Shown piece after piece: positions 31,144-37,954 of a stretch of DNA of 37,954 nt. The DNA lies in assembly GCA_016214465.1 (NCBI GenBank), contig JACROI010000025.1, positions 1-37,954 of the forward strand. Reading direction: 5' to 3'. Below the pieces are notes generated by a model, which saw nothing but the letters and a program-made list of their open reading frames with translations, did no database searches and was not told the origin of the DNA. This DNA is from Candidatus Magasanikiibacteriota bacterium (lineage in GTDB: Bacteria > Patescibacteriota > Patescibacteriia > Magasanikbacterales > UBA10003). Each line of letters opens with the position of its first letter. The stretch's first letter is position 1. The position numbers and the translations under genes are program-made.

Positions 31144-33285
31144 ATGCCCAACACTGACCCGATTCACCTCAATCTTCAAAATTCTTCCGCCTCGCTTTTT
31201 ACGCGGCTGGATGAAGATAAAAACACCAAACTGGCATCGCTTATCCGCGCTTTGGCGTTTATTGCCATTGAATCAGCACGTTCAGGACATCCTGGTGGTT
31301 CATCTTCCAAAGTGGAGCAACTGTTAGCTATGCTATTGAGCGGACTCTTTGCTTTTGACCCGCTTAACCCGAAAAATCCCAGTCGCGACCGCTTGGTTTG
31401 GTCTGCCGGCCATTGCACTCCTCTGCTTTATGGCACATTGGCTCTGATTTATGAATCTCTAAAACGCACTGGCATTAATTTTGATAAAGAAAAACTCAAT
31501 GCTATTCTTCCGGAATGCTTGCTTAAATTTCGACATTGCGATGGTCTTTCCGGGCATGTAGAATCAATCTATCCCCTGGCTGATGTTTCCACTGGCTCAT
31601 CAGGACACGGACTGTCTGCCGCCGCGGGAATTGCCGCTTTGCACCGTTCTTGCGGACTAGCCACCAAGATCTGGGTCTTAATGGGCGACGCGGAAACAGA
31701 AGAAGGCATTACCTATGAAGCGCGCAACATTTTGGATTACAATCATTTTGGCATTGATGGCAACATTAATGAAGTAATTTCCACTCCATATATCAATCAC
31801 TGGCTTGGACTGGGCTGGAATGTGATTGAGGTGAACGGACACAATATCGCGGAATTATTGGAAGCGTATAAAAAAGCCAAAGAAGGATTTAAAAACGACC
31901 ATCCGACAGTGGTGCTGTGCCACGGCACCAAAGGCCTGCATTATGGCAAAAACGAAAACAAATCCGACTCGCACGGCACTCCAGCCAAGCATGGCGAATA
32001 TGTGGAAATAATGAAAGCCATGAGATTTGATATTCCCGGAGTTGATAAAAAAGCCCAAGACGATTTGAATTTTGTTTTATCATCGCTAGACAAGGATTTA
32101 GCCGAATACTTTTTGGAAAAATTAAAAAAAGGACAAGAACTTTTACCTCAAGAAAAACACCAAGTTGAAAAAATGAAAGAAACTTTGCCGGGGCGGCCTT
32201 TGACCAAGCCAATTGCCATCACCCGTCCAGCGCAACTGCCGCCAGAACTGGTTTTTGCCCAAGGAACCGAAGTCACCACGCGTAAAGCCACCGAGGCCTG
32301 GTTTAAATGGCTGATGACGCAAAGCGCATTTTTCTATTTGGGCGCCGGTGATTTGATGAAATCAATTTTGACCGGCGCGGCGGAAAATATTTATGGAATT
32401 ATTAATAAAGATAACCCGTTGGGTCGCGGATTTAGATTTGGCATTGCTGAACAAAATATGGCTATGCTCTCCGCTACTCTTACACAAGATGTTTTGCCGG
32501 GCGGATTTCAAGCTGTTTCAGTCTTTGCTTCTTACGGTGTCTTTACATCAATAATGGCCAATTCCGTGCGCATGGCTTTAATTAACAACGCGGTGAATCC
32601 GACAAATAAAGGATTTTTCATTATGCTCGCGGCGCATGACGGCCCGGAAACAGGCGAAGACGGCCCGACTCATCACGGCCTGTTTTGGATGTCGCTTTTT
32701 AACGCCTATCCTGGCATTAAAGCGTATAAACCATTGGATGCCAATGAAACAATTGAAATGCTTTTTTACGCTTTAAACAAAGGCGAACCGATTGCTTTGT
32801 CAATAATGCGCCCAAATACTTTGGTATTCAAACGCGATGATGGCATACCGCCCGCGAGCGAGGCAGTGAACGGCGCGTATGTTTTTATCAAGCACGCGGA
32901 TAATGGCAAGAAAAAAATTGTATTGGCAGTGTCAGGCGGACAAACCATGGTCAATGTTTTGAAAATTTTGCCGGAATTGGAAAAAAATTATGATGTTAAA
33001 ATTTTAGCTGTCACTTCTCCGGAATTATTTGAAGAACTGCGCACCGCTAATCAAAAAAAAGCCGAAGCGATTTTCTCTAATGAAGAAAGAGCACACACTA
33101 TCGCCTTGCACAATGGCTGGCCCGGATTTCTTTATCCGTTTCTATTGCCGGCCGGCTACCCTGCTCGCTCCATCGGCGTAAATAAATTTCTCAAATCCGG
33201 CCCGCCAACAGAGGTGTATGAAATGGCCGGACTTGATCCCCAAGGAATTAAAAATAAAATAATAAATGCCATAAAATATGTTTGA
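31144..33285 (+). CDS. tkt: Transketolase
   Basis: 713 residues, one chain holding all three transketolase domains. It moves two-carbon units between pentose and other sugar phosphates with thiamine diphosphate. Motifs: SGHPGGSSS (about 46-54), GSSGHGLSAAAGIA, the TPP/Mg loop GDAETEEGITYEARN (about 180), then in the pyrimidine-binding domain FRFGIAEQNM with the catalytic Glu, and AAHDGPETGEDGPTHHG. The C-terminal domain has VSGGQTMVNVLK. The extra length over E. coli Tkt lies mainly in the first third and the linker. Its stop overlaps the kinase start (ATG TTT GAC), suggesting translational coupling. Confidence 0.96.
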   Translation: MPNTDPIHLNLQNSSASLFTRLDEDKNTKLASLIRALAFIAIESARSGHPGGSSSKVEQLLAMLLSGLFAFDPLNPKNPSRDRLVWSAGHCTPLLYGTLALIYESLKRTGINFDKEKLNAILPECLLKFRHCDGLSGHVESIYPLADVSTGSSGHGLSAAAGIAALHRSCGLATKIWVLMGDAETEEGITYEARNILDYNHFGIDGNINEVISTPYINHWLGLGWNVIEVNGHNIAELLEAYKKAKEGFKNDHPTVVLCHGTKGLHYGKNENKSDSHGTPAKHGEYVEIMKAMRFDIPGVDKKAQDDLNFVLSSLDKDLAEYFLEKLKKGQELLPQEKHQVEKMKETLPGRPLTKPIAITRPAQLPPELVFAQGTEVTTRKATEAWFKWLMTQSAFFYLGAGDLMKSILTGAAENIYGIINKDNPLGRGFRFGIAEQNMAMLSATLTQDVLPGGFQAVSVFASYGVFTSIMANSVRMALINNAVNPTNKGFFIMLAAHDGPETGEDGPTHHGLFWMSLFNAYPGIKAYKPLDANETIEMLFYALNKGEPIALSIMRPNTLVFKRDDGIPPASEAVNGAYVFIKHADNGKKKIVLAVSGGQTMVNVLKILPELEKNYDVKILAVTSPELFEELRTANQKKAEAIFSNEERAHTIALHNGWPGFLYPFLLPAGYPARSIGVNKFLKSGPPTEVYEMAGLDPQGIKNKIINAIKYV

Positions 33286-34243
33286 CATCATTTCCATCGG
33301 CGACTGCACCATTGACACGCTGCTCCAAATTCACGACGCGGAAATAAACTGCAAATTGCATCCGGACCGCTGTGTTATCTGCGTTAATTTCGCGGACAAA
33401 ATTCCGGTGGACAGTTTTCACCGCAAAGTGGCCGGCAACGCAGCCAATAATGCCGTGGGCAGCGCGCGGCTGGGACTCAAAACCGCCATTTACACCATAC
33501 TTGGCAATGACGGCAATGGCGAATTTATCAAAGAGACATTGAAAAAAGAAAATGTCTCGGATGAATATCTGATTTATGACCCCAAAAAAGAAACCAACGC
33601 ATCGGTCGTGATTAATTTCCAAGGCGAACGCACAATTTTTGTCTATCACGCCAAACGCGATTACGCCCTGCCGATGAAAGCGCAAACCAAATGGGCCTAT
33701 TACACCTCTGTCGCCGCTCATCACGATGGTTTGAACAATCAAATCGCCAAATGGGTGGCAAAGAATAAAATAAAATTGGGATACAATCCGGGAACATTTC
33801 AATTGCGCGCCGGTTTGGCAAAAATGAAACCACTTTTAAAAATTTGCGAAGCGCTGTTTGTCAATAAAGAAGAGGCGGCGCGCATGGTTGGCGCACAACA
33901 CGACATCCGCCGCTATCTTTTGGCTTTGCATAAAATCGGACCGAAAATTATCATTATTACCGACGGCCAAGCCGGCTCGTTTGTGTTTGATGGTGATAAA
34001 TTTTGGCAAATGGGCATTTTTGACACGCCCAACATTGAACGCACCGGAGCCGGGGACGCTTTTGCAACCGGATTTTTGGCCGCTTTGCAATATAGCAAAA
34101 AAATCCCTATGGCTATGTGCTGGGGATCGGCCAATTCTTCGTCGGTGATAATGAAAATCGGCCCGCAAGACGGTTTGCTTTCCAAAAAAGGCATTGAAGA
34201 TTTTCATAAAAAATATAAACATAAATGCCCAACTAATTTTTAA
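33278..34243 (+). CDS. PfkB-family carbohydrate (ribokinase-like) kinase
   Basis: 321 residues. Ribokinase-fold features: the opening DIISIGDCTIDT, substrate and lid region with GNAANNAVGSARLGL (53-67), IIIITDGQAGSFVF, and the anion-hole/catalytic signature RTGAGDAFATGFLAAL (Asp near 260). PfkB kinases phosphorylate sugars or nucleosides with ATP. In a transketolase/rpe/ldh operon a ribokinase or a 6-phosphofructokinase-like role would fit, but the residues do not allow a choice. It overlaps tkt by 8 nt and is 4 nt before ldh. Confidence 0.9.
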   Translation: MFDIISIGDCTIDTLLQIHDAEINCKLHPDRCVICVNFADKIPVDSFHRKVAGNAANNAVGSARLGLKTAIYTILGNDGNGEFIKETLKKENVSDEYLIYDPKKETNASVVINFQGERTIFVYHAKRDYALPMKAQTKWAYYTSVAAHHDGLNNQIAKWVAKNKIKLGYNPGTFQLRAGLAKMKPLLKICEALFVNKEEAARMVGAQHDIRRYLLALHKIGPKIIIITDGQAGSFVFDGDKFWQMGIFDTPNIERTGAGDAFATGFLAALQYSKKIPMAMCWGSANSSSVIMKIGPQDGLLSKKGIEDFHKKYKHKCPTNF

Positions 34244-34247
34244 TTTT

Positions 34248-35225
34248 ATGCCGAAAAAACTTCTCTCTTTAAAAAACTCAAAACAAATTCTCGCTCCCGC
34301 GATTGAAACCACCCGCGTGGTTATCATTGGCACGGGTTTTGTCGGCTCCACTTCCGCTTTTGCCATTATGATGAGCGGCATTGCTTCGGAAATTGTCTTG
34401 GTTGATGTGAACAAAGACAAATGTCTGGGCGAGGCCTGGGATTTGGAACACGGCATTTCTTTTGTACCGCAAACCAAAATCTGGGCCGGTGATTATTCTG
34501 ATTGTAAAGACGCTGATGTGGTGGTGATTACCGCAGGCTTGGGACAAAAAGTCGGACAAACGCGATTGGAGTTGGCCGCGGCCAATGCTAAAATAGTTGG
34601 AGATATTATTGAAAAAATAAAACGCTATACTAACAAAGCCGTGATTCTGACAGTGACAAACCCTTTGGACGTAATGACTTATGTTGCTTTGAAAAAATCC
34701 GGCCTGCCTGATTACCAAGTGTTTGGCACAGGCACCACTTTGGACTCAGCCCGTTTTAGATTTTTATTGGCGCAAGAATTTGGCGTCGCGCCGGACAGCA
34801 TGGGCGCGTATTTGATCGGCGAACATGGCGATTCCGAAGTGCCGGTTTATTCGCATGTAAATTTAATGGGCGAAAACATCTCGGCTCTGCCGGAATATGA
34901 CAAAAAGGCCGTGGAACAGGCATACACAAAAACCAAAACCGCCGCTTACGACATCATTTGCAAAAAAGGCGCAACATATTATGCCATTGCCCTGGCAGTG
35001 GAACGGATTGTTCGAGCAATTTTATATGATGAAAATCACATTTTTCCAGTTTCTTCTTTGCTTACCGGCCAATACGGACTTAAAGATGTTTGCCTGTCAT
35101 TGCCGGCTGTAATCGGCCGTACCGGAATTAAAAAAGTAATGGAAATAAAACTGTCGCCCGATGAACTGGCCAAATTGCGCCAGTCAGCTAAAACAATCAT
35201 GGACACAATTGAAAAAGTAAAATAA
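34248..35225 (+). CDS. ldh: L-lactate dehydrogenase
   Basis: 325 residues from the ATG at 34248; a longer frame overlaps the kinase. NAD fold GTGFVGS (28-34), LVDVNKDK (NAD-selecting Asp), TAGLGQKVGQTRLEL with Gln100, the residue usual in lactate rather than malate dehydrogenases (which have Arg), and Arg106. TNPLDVMTY and DSARFR (Arg169) follow, then the catalytic histidine in GEHGDSE (His193). It reduces pyruvate to lactate and regenerates NAD+ in fermentation. It is the last gene of the rpe-tkt-pfkB operon and is followed by a strong terminator. Confidence 0.93.
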   Translation: MPKKLLSLKNSKQILAPAIETTRVVIIGTGFVGSTSAFAIMMSGIASEIVLVDVNKDKCLGEAWDLEHGISFVPQTKIWAGDYSDCKDADVVVITAGLGQKVGQTRLELAAANAKIVGDIIEKIKRYTNKAVILTVTNPLDVMTYVALKKSGLPDYQVFGTGTTLDSARFRFLLAQEFGVAPDSMGAYLIGEHGDSEVPVYSHVNLMGENISALPEYDKKAVEQAYTKTKTAAYDIICKKGATYYAIALAVERIVRAILYDENHIFPVSSLLTGQYGLKDVCLSLPAVIGRTGIKKVMEIKLSPDELAKLRQSAKTIMDTIEKVK

Positions 35226-35235
35226 ACATTAAATC

Positions 35236-35267
35236 AAAACACCCGCAACATGAATCGCGGGTGTTTT
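35236..35267 (+). terminator. Terminator of the rpe-ldh operon
   Basis: AAAACACCCGC (35236-35246) pairs with GCGGGTGTTTT (35257-35267) around a 10-nt loop, then further T. The A-run makes it bidirectional. Confidence 0.9.
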
Positions 35268-35277
35268 TAATTTTTGG

Positions 35278-35349
35278 AGCGGGTAAGGGGAGTCGAACCC
35301 CTGTCACGAGTTTGGAAAACTCGGATAATAGCCGTTATATGATACCCGC
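35278..35349 (-). tRNA. tRNA-Gly (anticodon TCC)
   Basis: Minus-strand cloverleaf: acceptor GCGGGTA/TACCCGC, anticodon arm CGAGT-TTTCCAA-ACTCG (anticodon TCC), T arm AGGGG-TTCGACT-CCCCT. No CCA is encoded. A TATAAT about 45 nt upstream is a possible -10. Confidence 0.95.
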
Positions 35350-35356
35350 AGTGAGT

Positions 35357-35384
35357 GAAAAGTGAAAATTTATTTTCACTTTTC
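35357..35384 (-). promoter_or_regulatory. Perfect 13-2-13 hairpin upstream of tRNA-Gly
   Basis: GAAAAGTGAAAAT and ATTTTCACTTTTC flank TT, 8 nt upstream of the tRNA. It would be in the 5' leader of the precursor if transcription starts at the TATAAT of the near-palindrome at 35393-35420. Confidence 0.5.
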
Positions 35385-35430
35385 CGAGCAAGGGTATTAT
35401 ATACCTTAGTATATGATACCAGCATTGTAT

Positions 35431-35505
35431 GTCATTGCGAGCAAAGCGAAGCAATCTCGTGATCCAAATATGAGATTGCTTCGTCGCTTCGCTCCTCGAA
35501 ATGAC
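35431..35505. repeat. GTCATTGCGAG palindromic repeat, intergenic copy
   Basis: GTCATTGCGAG at 35431-35441 and CTCGAAATGAC at 35495-35505 bound inner arms with GAAGCAATCTC and GAGATTGCTTC. It is the same family as 1564-1602 and 10541-10632. Confidence 0.85.
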
Positions 35506-35524
35506 AAAACAAAAATTCTATTTT

Positions 35525-35935
35525 TTATTCTTGGTCTTTCTTTTTCGCGCCCATCCAGTGCAAAGCAAACAAAGGCAAGCCAACCACAATCATGGAAATG
35601 TCCCGCACCAAATCCTGTTCGCGTTGAGCCAGACGGTCTTCCTCGGCTCTTTTTTTGTTTTCCGCTTCTTGCTTTTCGCAATCTTCTTTGGAAATCGGCG
35701 TTACCTCGGGCGCTGTTTTAACATTGGGATCTTTTATTGCCGCCACTGGCACATTGCAAGACATTGCCTGATAATAAGAAAAATTATCAGCGCGTTTAAA
35801 AATATACATCCTCAATGCTGTATTGACCAAATCAGCCAAAGAAAAAACGACCATCATTAAGGCCACGAAAGAGACCAGATAAAAATAGATTTTTTTGATC
35901 AACAAAATTTTGTTTATCGCGCCGGCATTATCCAT
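35525..35935 (-). CDS. Small membrane protein with two helices and a charged loop
   Basis: 136 residues, not recognised. A hydrophobic helix at about 14-36 (IYFYLVSFVALMMVVFSLAD) and another near 108-125 (ISMIVVGLPLFALHWMG) flank a roughly 70-residue loop. The loop has two cysteines (SCNVPV and KEDCEKQ) and then a highly charged helical stretch (EAENKKRAEEDRLAQREQD). The second helix is followed by a lysine-rich tail. The two cysteines might form a disulfide if the loop is outside (inference). The gene is flanked by a palindromic repeat and tRNA-Gly downstream and by a terminator and GC-rich orphan upstream. Confidence 0.75.
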   Translation of the reverse strand: MDNAGAINKILLIKKIYFYLVSFVALMMVVFSLADLVNTALRMYIFKRADNFSYYQAMSCNVPVAAIKDPNVKTAPEVTPISKEDCEKQEAENKKRAEEDRLAQREQDLVRDISMIVVGLPLFALHWMGAKKKDQE

Positions 35936-36007
35936 AATGAATAAAGATTAAGAATTAAATACACTGTTATGATAATTGAAAAAACCAAAACAGTCAAGAT
36001 ATGTGAT

Positions 36008-36046
36008 AAAAAAGTGGTCCGATAGGCAGGGGTACCTACGGACCAC
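36008..36046 (-). terminator. Terminator of the GC-rich orphan at 36090
   Basis: GTGGTCCG (36046-36039) pairs with CGGACCAC (36021-36014), extended by TAGG/CCTA across a bulged A, then TTTTTT (36013-36008). A second hairpin GGGCTGT/ACAGCCC sits just upstream at 36048-36066. Confidence 0.85.
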
Positions 36047-36089
36047 AGGGCTGTAGTTCACAGCCCAAGAACTTGTTGCCAAGAATCGG

Positions 36090-36509
36090 CTAGGACGCGA
36101 CGCTCGGCCGCAGCAAAGCGTTCATGGACCCGATGCCGCGCAGGAACTTGACCCGCTCATCGCCACCGCTCATGCAGCGACGCACATCACTGATGTAGCG
36201 CTTCAGGAAAGGAAGCCGCTCCGTCAGCTGATGAACATCCTGCTCCGGACGCGTGGCCGCGAATGTCTGAAAGTTAAAGACCCTGATCGACGGGCTTTTG
36301 CGGCTGCCGAGCTCAATTCCGGGAATCCGGCCGTTTCTGCCGAAGCTGGACACACGGCTGTTGAAAGCCGAGCCGCTGATGCGCGCGACCTCTTTCAGCT
36401 CCCACGGACCATCCGAACCATCGGGCGAGTACGGAACCATGATGATCACCTGCTCCTCCGAAACCCCCAGAGCAATATTCGTCAACGCACAGACCTTGTT
36501 ACCTTTCAA
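36090..36509 (-). CDS. GC-rich orphan gene with a complete expression cassette
   Basis: 139 residues starting at TTG 36509 (MKGNKVCALTN), with a Shine-Dalgarno AAGGAG 7 nt upstream. I do not recognise the family. The N-terminal half is beta-like (IALGVSEEQVIIMVPYSPDG, WELKEVARISG), the middle basic and Ser/Gly-rich, the end helical (LTERLPFLKRYISDV). GC content is well above neighbours. It has its own near-consensus promoter, an 87-nt leader with two stable hairpins and a strong terminator, so it behaves as an independent unit. The same layout and composition bias are seen at 3434-4274, suggesting a class of acquired genes, although the two proteins are not obviously alike. Confidence 0.6.
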   Translation of the reverse strand: MKGNKVCALTNIALGVSEEQVIIMVPYSPDGSDGPWELKEVARISGSAFNSRVSSFGRNGRIPGIELGSRKSPSIRVFNFQTFAATRPEQDVHQLTERLPFLKRYISDVRRCMSGGDERVKFLRGIGSMNALLRPSVAS

Positions 36510-36542
36510 AGTATCACTCCTTCTTAGAACTTGAATGTTGTT

Positions 36543-36593
36543 TTTCGCGAACTCCTTGCTCGCGAAATCCGAAAGGACTCCCCACTGTCCTTT
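36543..36593 (-). promoter_or_regulatory. Two tandem leader hairpins of the GC-rich orphan
   Basis: AAAGGAC/GTCCTTT (36593-36587 with 36578-36572) and TTTCGCGA/TCGCGAAA (36567-36560 with 36550-36543). The second loop contains AAGGAG, a decoy or sequestered Shine-Dalgarno-like sequence. Confidence 0.55.
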
Positions 36594-36602
36594 ATGAGGA
36601 AT

Positions 36603-36631
36603 ATATTAATCGAAAAGAGTCAAAAAGTCAA
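36603..36631 (-). promoter_or_regulatory. Promoter of the GC-rich orphan at 36090
   Basis: TTGACT (36631-36626), 17-nt spacer, TAATAT (36608-36603). Confidence 0.8.
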
Positions 36632-36644
36632 GAGGCTGTCAATC

Positions 36645-37172
36645 TTATTCCTCAACTTCATTGATTAGAGACAAATATTTTTCAATTACCGCGCGGCCGA
36701 ATTTTTCTTCTTCTACATGTCGGAATTGTTCCAACATCGCCGTTTCAACTTCCTTGGTTAAAGCAGTCTCAGCCATTGGATACAAAATGTTATCTTCTTT
36801 AAAAATATGCTCCTGCAACAGTTGCGCGTAATTGCGCGCGTTCTCCATAATTTTAACCGCGTCTTCCACTGCCAACCCTTCTTCCAACCCTTTTACAAAT
36901 CCCCGCCCCAAATCATGCTCATAAAGCATCTGTCCGATCGGATTGCAATGCATATTGGCCTCGGGCTTGTTTAATTCCACGAATAAAATATCCTCTTCTT
37001 TGGCATGATGAAATTTATCGGCGTAATGTTTGATAAAATCCACCGCTCTTTCAAAAAATGATTTCTTCAACGGCTGGCCAGATTCCAAAGTCGTACATTC
37101 TTTGAGCAACAAATCCAACATCTTTAAAATGTTTTGATGTTCGGCCGAAAGTATTTTGGTTGTCTCTCTCAT
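36645..37172 (-). CDS. Hemerythrin HHE-domain protein
   Basis: 175 residues forming a four-helix bundle with the HHE cation-binding pattern: His12 (SAEHQNIL), HYADKFHHAKEED (His54/Glu58), YEHDLGR (His85) and LLQEHIFKEDNILYP (His121, Glu125). Such proteins bind a di-iron centre and sense or handle O2, NO or iron; the full ligand set suggests a metal is bound. It starts 1 nt after the stop of the membrane protein at 37174, so the two are probably co-translated, and the membrane partner may be functionally linked. The promoter of the GC-rich orphan begins just after its stop. Confidence 0.9.
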   Translation of the reverse strand: MRETTKILSAEHQNILKMLDLLLKECTTLESGQPLKKSFFERAVDFIKHYADKFHHAKEEDILFVELNKPEANMHCNPIGQMLYEHDLGRGFVKGLEEGLAVEDAVKIMENARNYAQLLQEHIFKEDNILYPMAETALTKEVETAMLEQFRHVEEEKFGRAVIEKYLSLINEVEE

Positions 37173-37173
37173 A

Positions 37174-37839
37174 TTATTGTATTTGAATATGTTTGTTAAA
37201 TAATTTTTGAAAATAAATCAAAATGGCGAAAATCAAGCAACTCGCGCCGAACATTTCCAATCCCTCCTCCGCCACAATCAATATGTAATACAACGGCACA
37301 TTGATGATAATCTGCAAAAGCAAGTAGCGGCCAAAAAACTCCACGCCCAAGCTACCGGCTAACAAAACAACGCCAATCAAAAACCACCAAAATGCTTCAC
37401 GACAATCTTTTCGCAATTCAAGTATCAAACCAAAAAACACCAAGAGTCCAGCAATGATAAAAGGCGTATAAAAAATCAGCCAATTGAACGACTCGCCATA
37501 AAATCCGCCAAAACCAAAAATGTTATTTAACACAAACCCCATACGCTCGTGAATGACCATCATATCGTCTAGGCCGATGTATGCCAGTCCCAAAGCCAAA
37601 AACAAAAAAAGCGCTTGTTTAAAACGCGAACTTTTTAATCGGCGCAAAATATAAAAACTTATCAAAGCGATTGTGGCCCCACTCCATAATTTAATGCCGG
37701 CGTAAAGCGAGCCGAGATTTCCTTCTTTATCCAAATCAAAAAAACCGAATTTTTTGCGCAGAAAAAAATGTAACAAAATAAGGGCCAGGTCAGCCCCAAA
37801 AAATATAAAAATAATATAATTTTTTCTAAAAAAGGACAT
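37174..37839 (-). CDS. Multi-helix membrane protein paired with hemerythrin
   Basis: 221 residues from the ATG at 37839 (MSFFRKNYIIFI). The longer frame back to 37932 translates tRNA-Pro and is not real. About six hydrophobic helices are visible, with polar motifs in or near them: GADLALILLHFF, GLDDMMVIHERMG (acidic/His cluster), GVEFFGRYLL and VAEEGLEMFGA. Conserved-looking Asp, Glu and His in membrane positions could bind a metal, which would fit the hemerythrin neighbour (inference). The family is not recognised. It is 14 nt downstream of tRNA-Pro and may be transcribed with it. Confidence 0.8.
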   Translation of the reverse strand: MSFFRKNYIIFIFFGADLALILLHFFLRKKFGFFDLDKEGNLGSLYAGIKLWSGATIALISFYILRRLKSSRFKQALFLFLALGLAYIGLDDMMVIHERMGFVLNNIFGFGGFYGESFNWLIFYTPFIIAGLLVFFGLILELRKDCREAFWWFLIGVVLLAGSLGVEFFGRYLLLQIIINVPLYYILIVAEEGLEMFGASCLIFAILIYFQKLFNKHIQIQ

Positions 37840-37853
37840 ATTGGGTTTAAAAA

Positions 37854-37927
37854 TCGGGCTGGTGGGACTTGAACCCACGACCTTCTGGTCCCAAACCAGA
37901 CGCTCTAGCCAACTGAGCCACAGCCCG
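37854..37927 (-). tRNA. tRNA-Pro (anticodon TGG)
   Basis: Minus-strand cloverleaf: acceptor CGGGCTG with CAGCCCG, anticodon arm TCTGG-TTTGGGA-CCAGA (anticodon TGG), T arm GTGGG-TTCAAGT-CCCAC. No CCA is encoded. Confidence 0.95.
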
Positions 37928-37954
37928 ACCAATATCTATCAATTTACAGTATTG

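Noticed and set aside
37840-37932. N-terminal extension of the membrane protein
   Set aside because: These residues translate tRNA-Pro; the ATG at 37839 is the plausible start.
1-37954. CRISPR arrays, IS elements with transposase genes, prophage genes
   Set aside because: I saw no regularly spaced repeats, transposase, integrase or phage structural genes.

Overview
The window looks like a chromosomal segment from a small-genome Patescibacteria (CPR, Parcubacteria-like) bacterium. That is inference from gene content and style: moderately AT-rich DNA, tightly packed genes, four tRNA genes without an encoded CCA end, almost no Shine-Dalgarno sites, many start codons only 6-9 nt from a -10 box (leaderless mRNAs), RNase J, eukaryote-like IleRS, a giant repetitive surface protein, and a pentose-phosphate-to-lactate operon. 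UGA is an ordinary stop here (glnA, trpS, tkt). No stretch over 300 bases lacks a described feature.

Layout. 1-1556 (minus): start of a family-4 glycosyltransferase and a polyprenyl-phosphate sugar transferase. 1635-3323 (plus): rnpB (RNase P RNA), then a RhuM-family gene followed by a second, diverged copy of the rnpB 3' end with its own terminator. 3434-4274 (minus): a GC-rich orphan gene interrupted by TGA, with a consensus promoter and structured leader. 4271-8895 (minus): RNase J, trpS, a leaderless Asn-codon leader peptide with an attenuator, tRNA-Asn(GTT) and glnA. 8892-13002 (minus): NIF3-like protein, small hypothetical, ruvA, FemAB-like transferase, tRNA-Arg(CCG) and AEC permease in one compact run. 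13071-15491 (plus): P-type ATPase. 15505-16839 (minus): AbiE-type toxin-antitoxin pair with operator. 16871-19833 (minus): ileS. 19815-28451 (minus): two consecutive ORFs that probably make, or once made, one surface protein of about 2,840 residues. 28500-35267 (plus): rpiB, a 173-bp inverted-repeat element, rpe, an aminotransferase fragment, trxB, tkt, a pfkB-type kinase and ldh. 35278-37927 (minus): tRNA-Gly(TCC), a two-helix membrane protein, a second GC-rich orphan with its own promoter and terminator, hemerythrin, a multi-helix membrane protein and tRNA-Pro(TGG).

Main discovery candidate: at 5780-5942 a consensus promoter starts a transcript at the AUG of a 22-codon leader peptide with seven Asn codons, six in a row. 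It is followed by three competing RNA pairings (1:2, 2:3, 3:4 plus U-rich tract) in the classical geometry of ribosome-mediated attenuation. The first thing downstream is tRNA-Asn, then glnA. This reads as Asn-tRNA-charging control of a tRNA gene and, possibly, glutamine supply. Second: rhuM lies between two copies of the rnpB 3' end, as if an element had inserted into the RNase P RNA gene and rebuilt its end.
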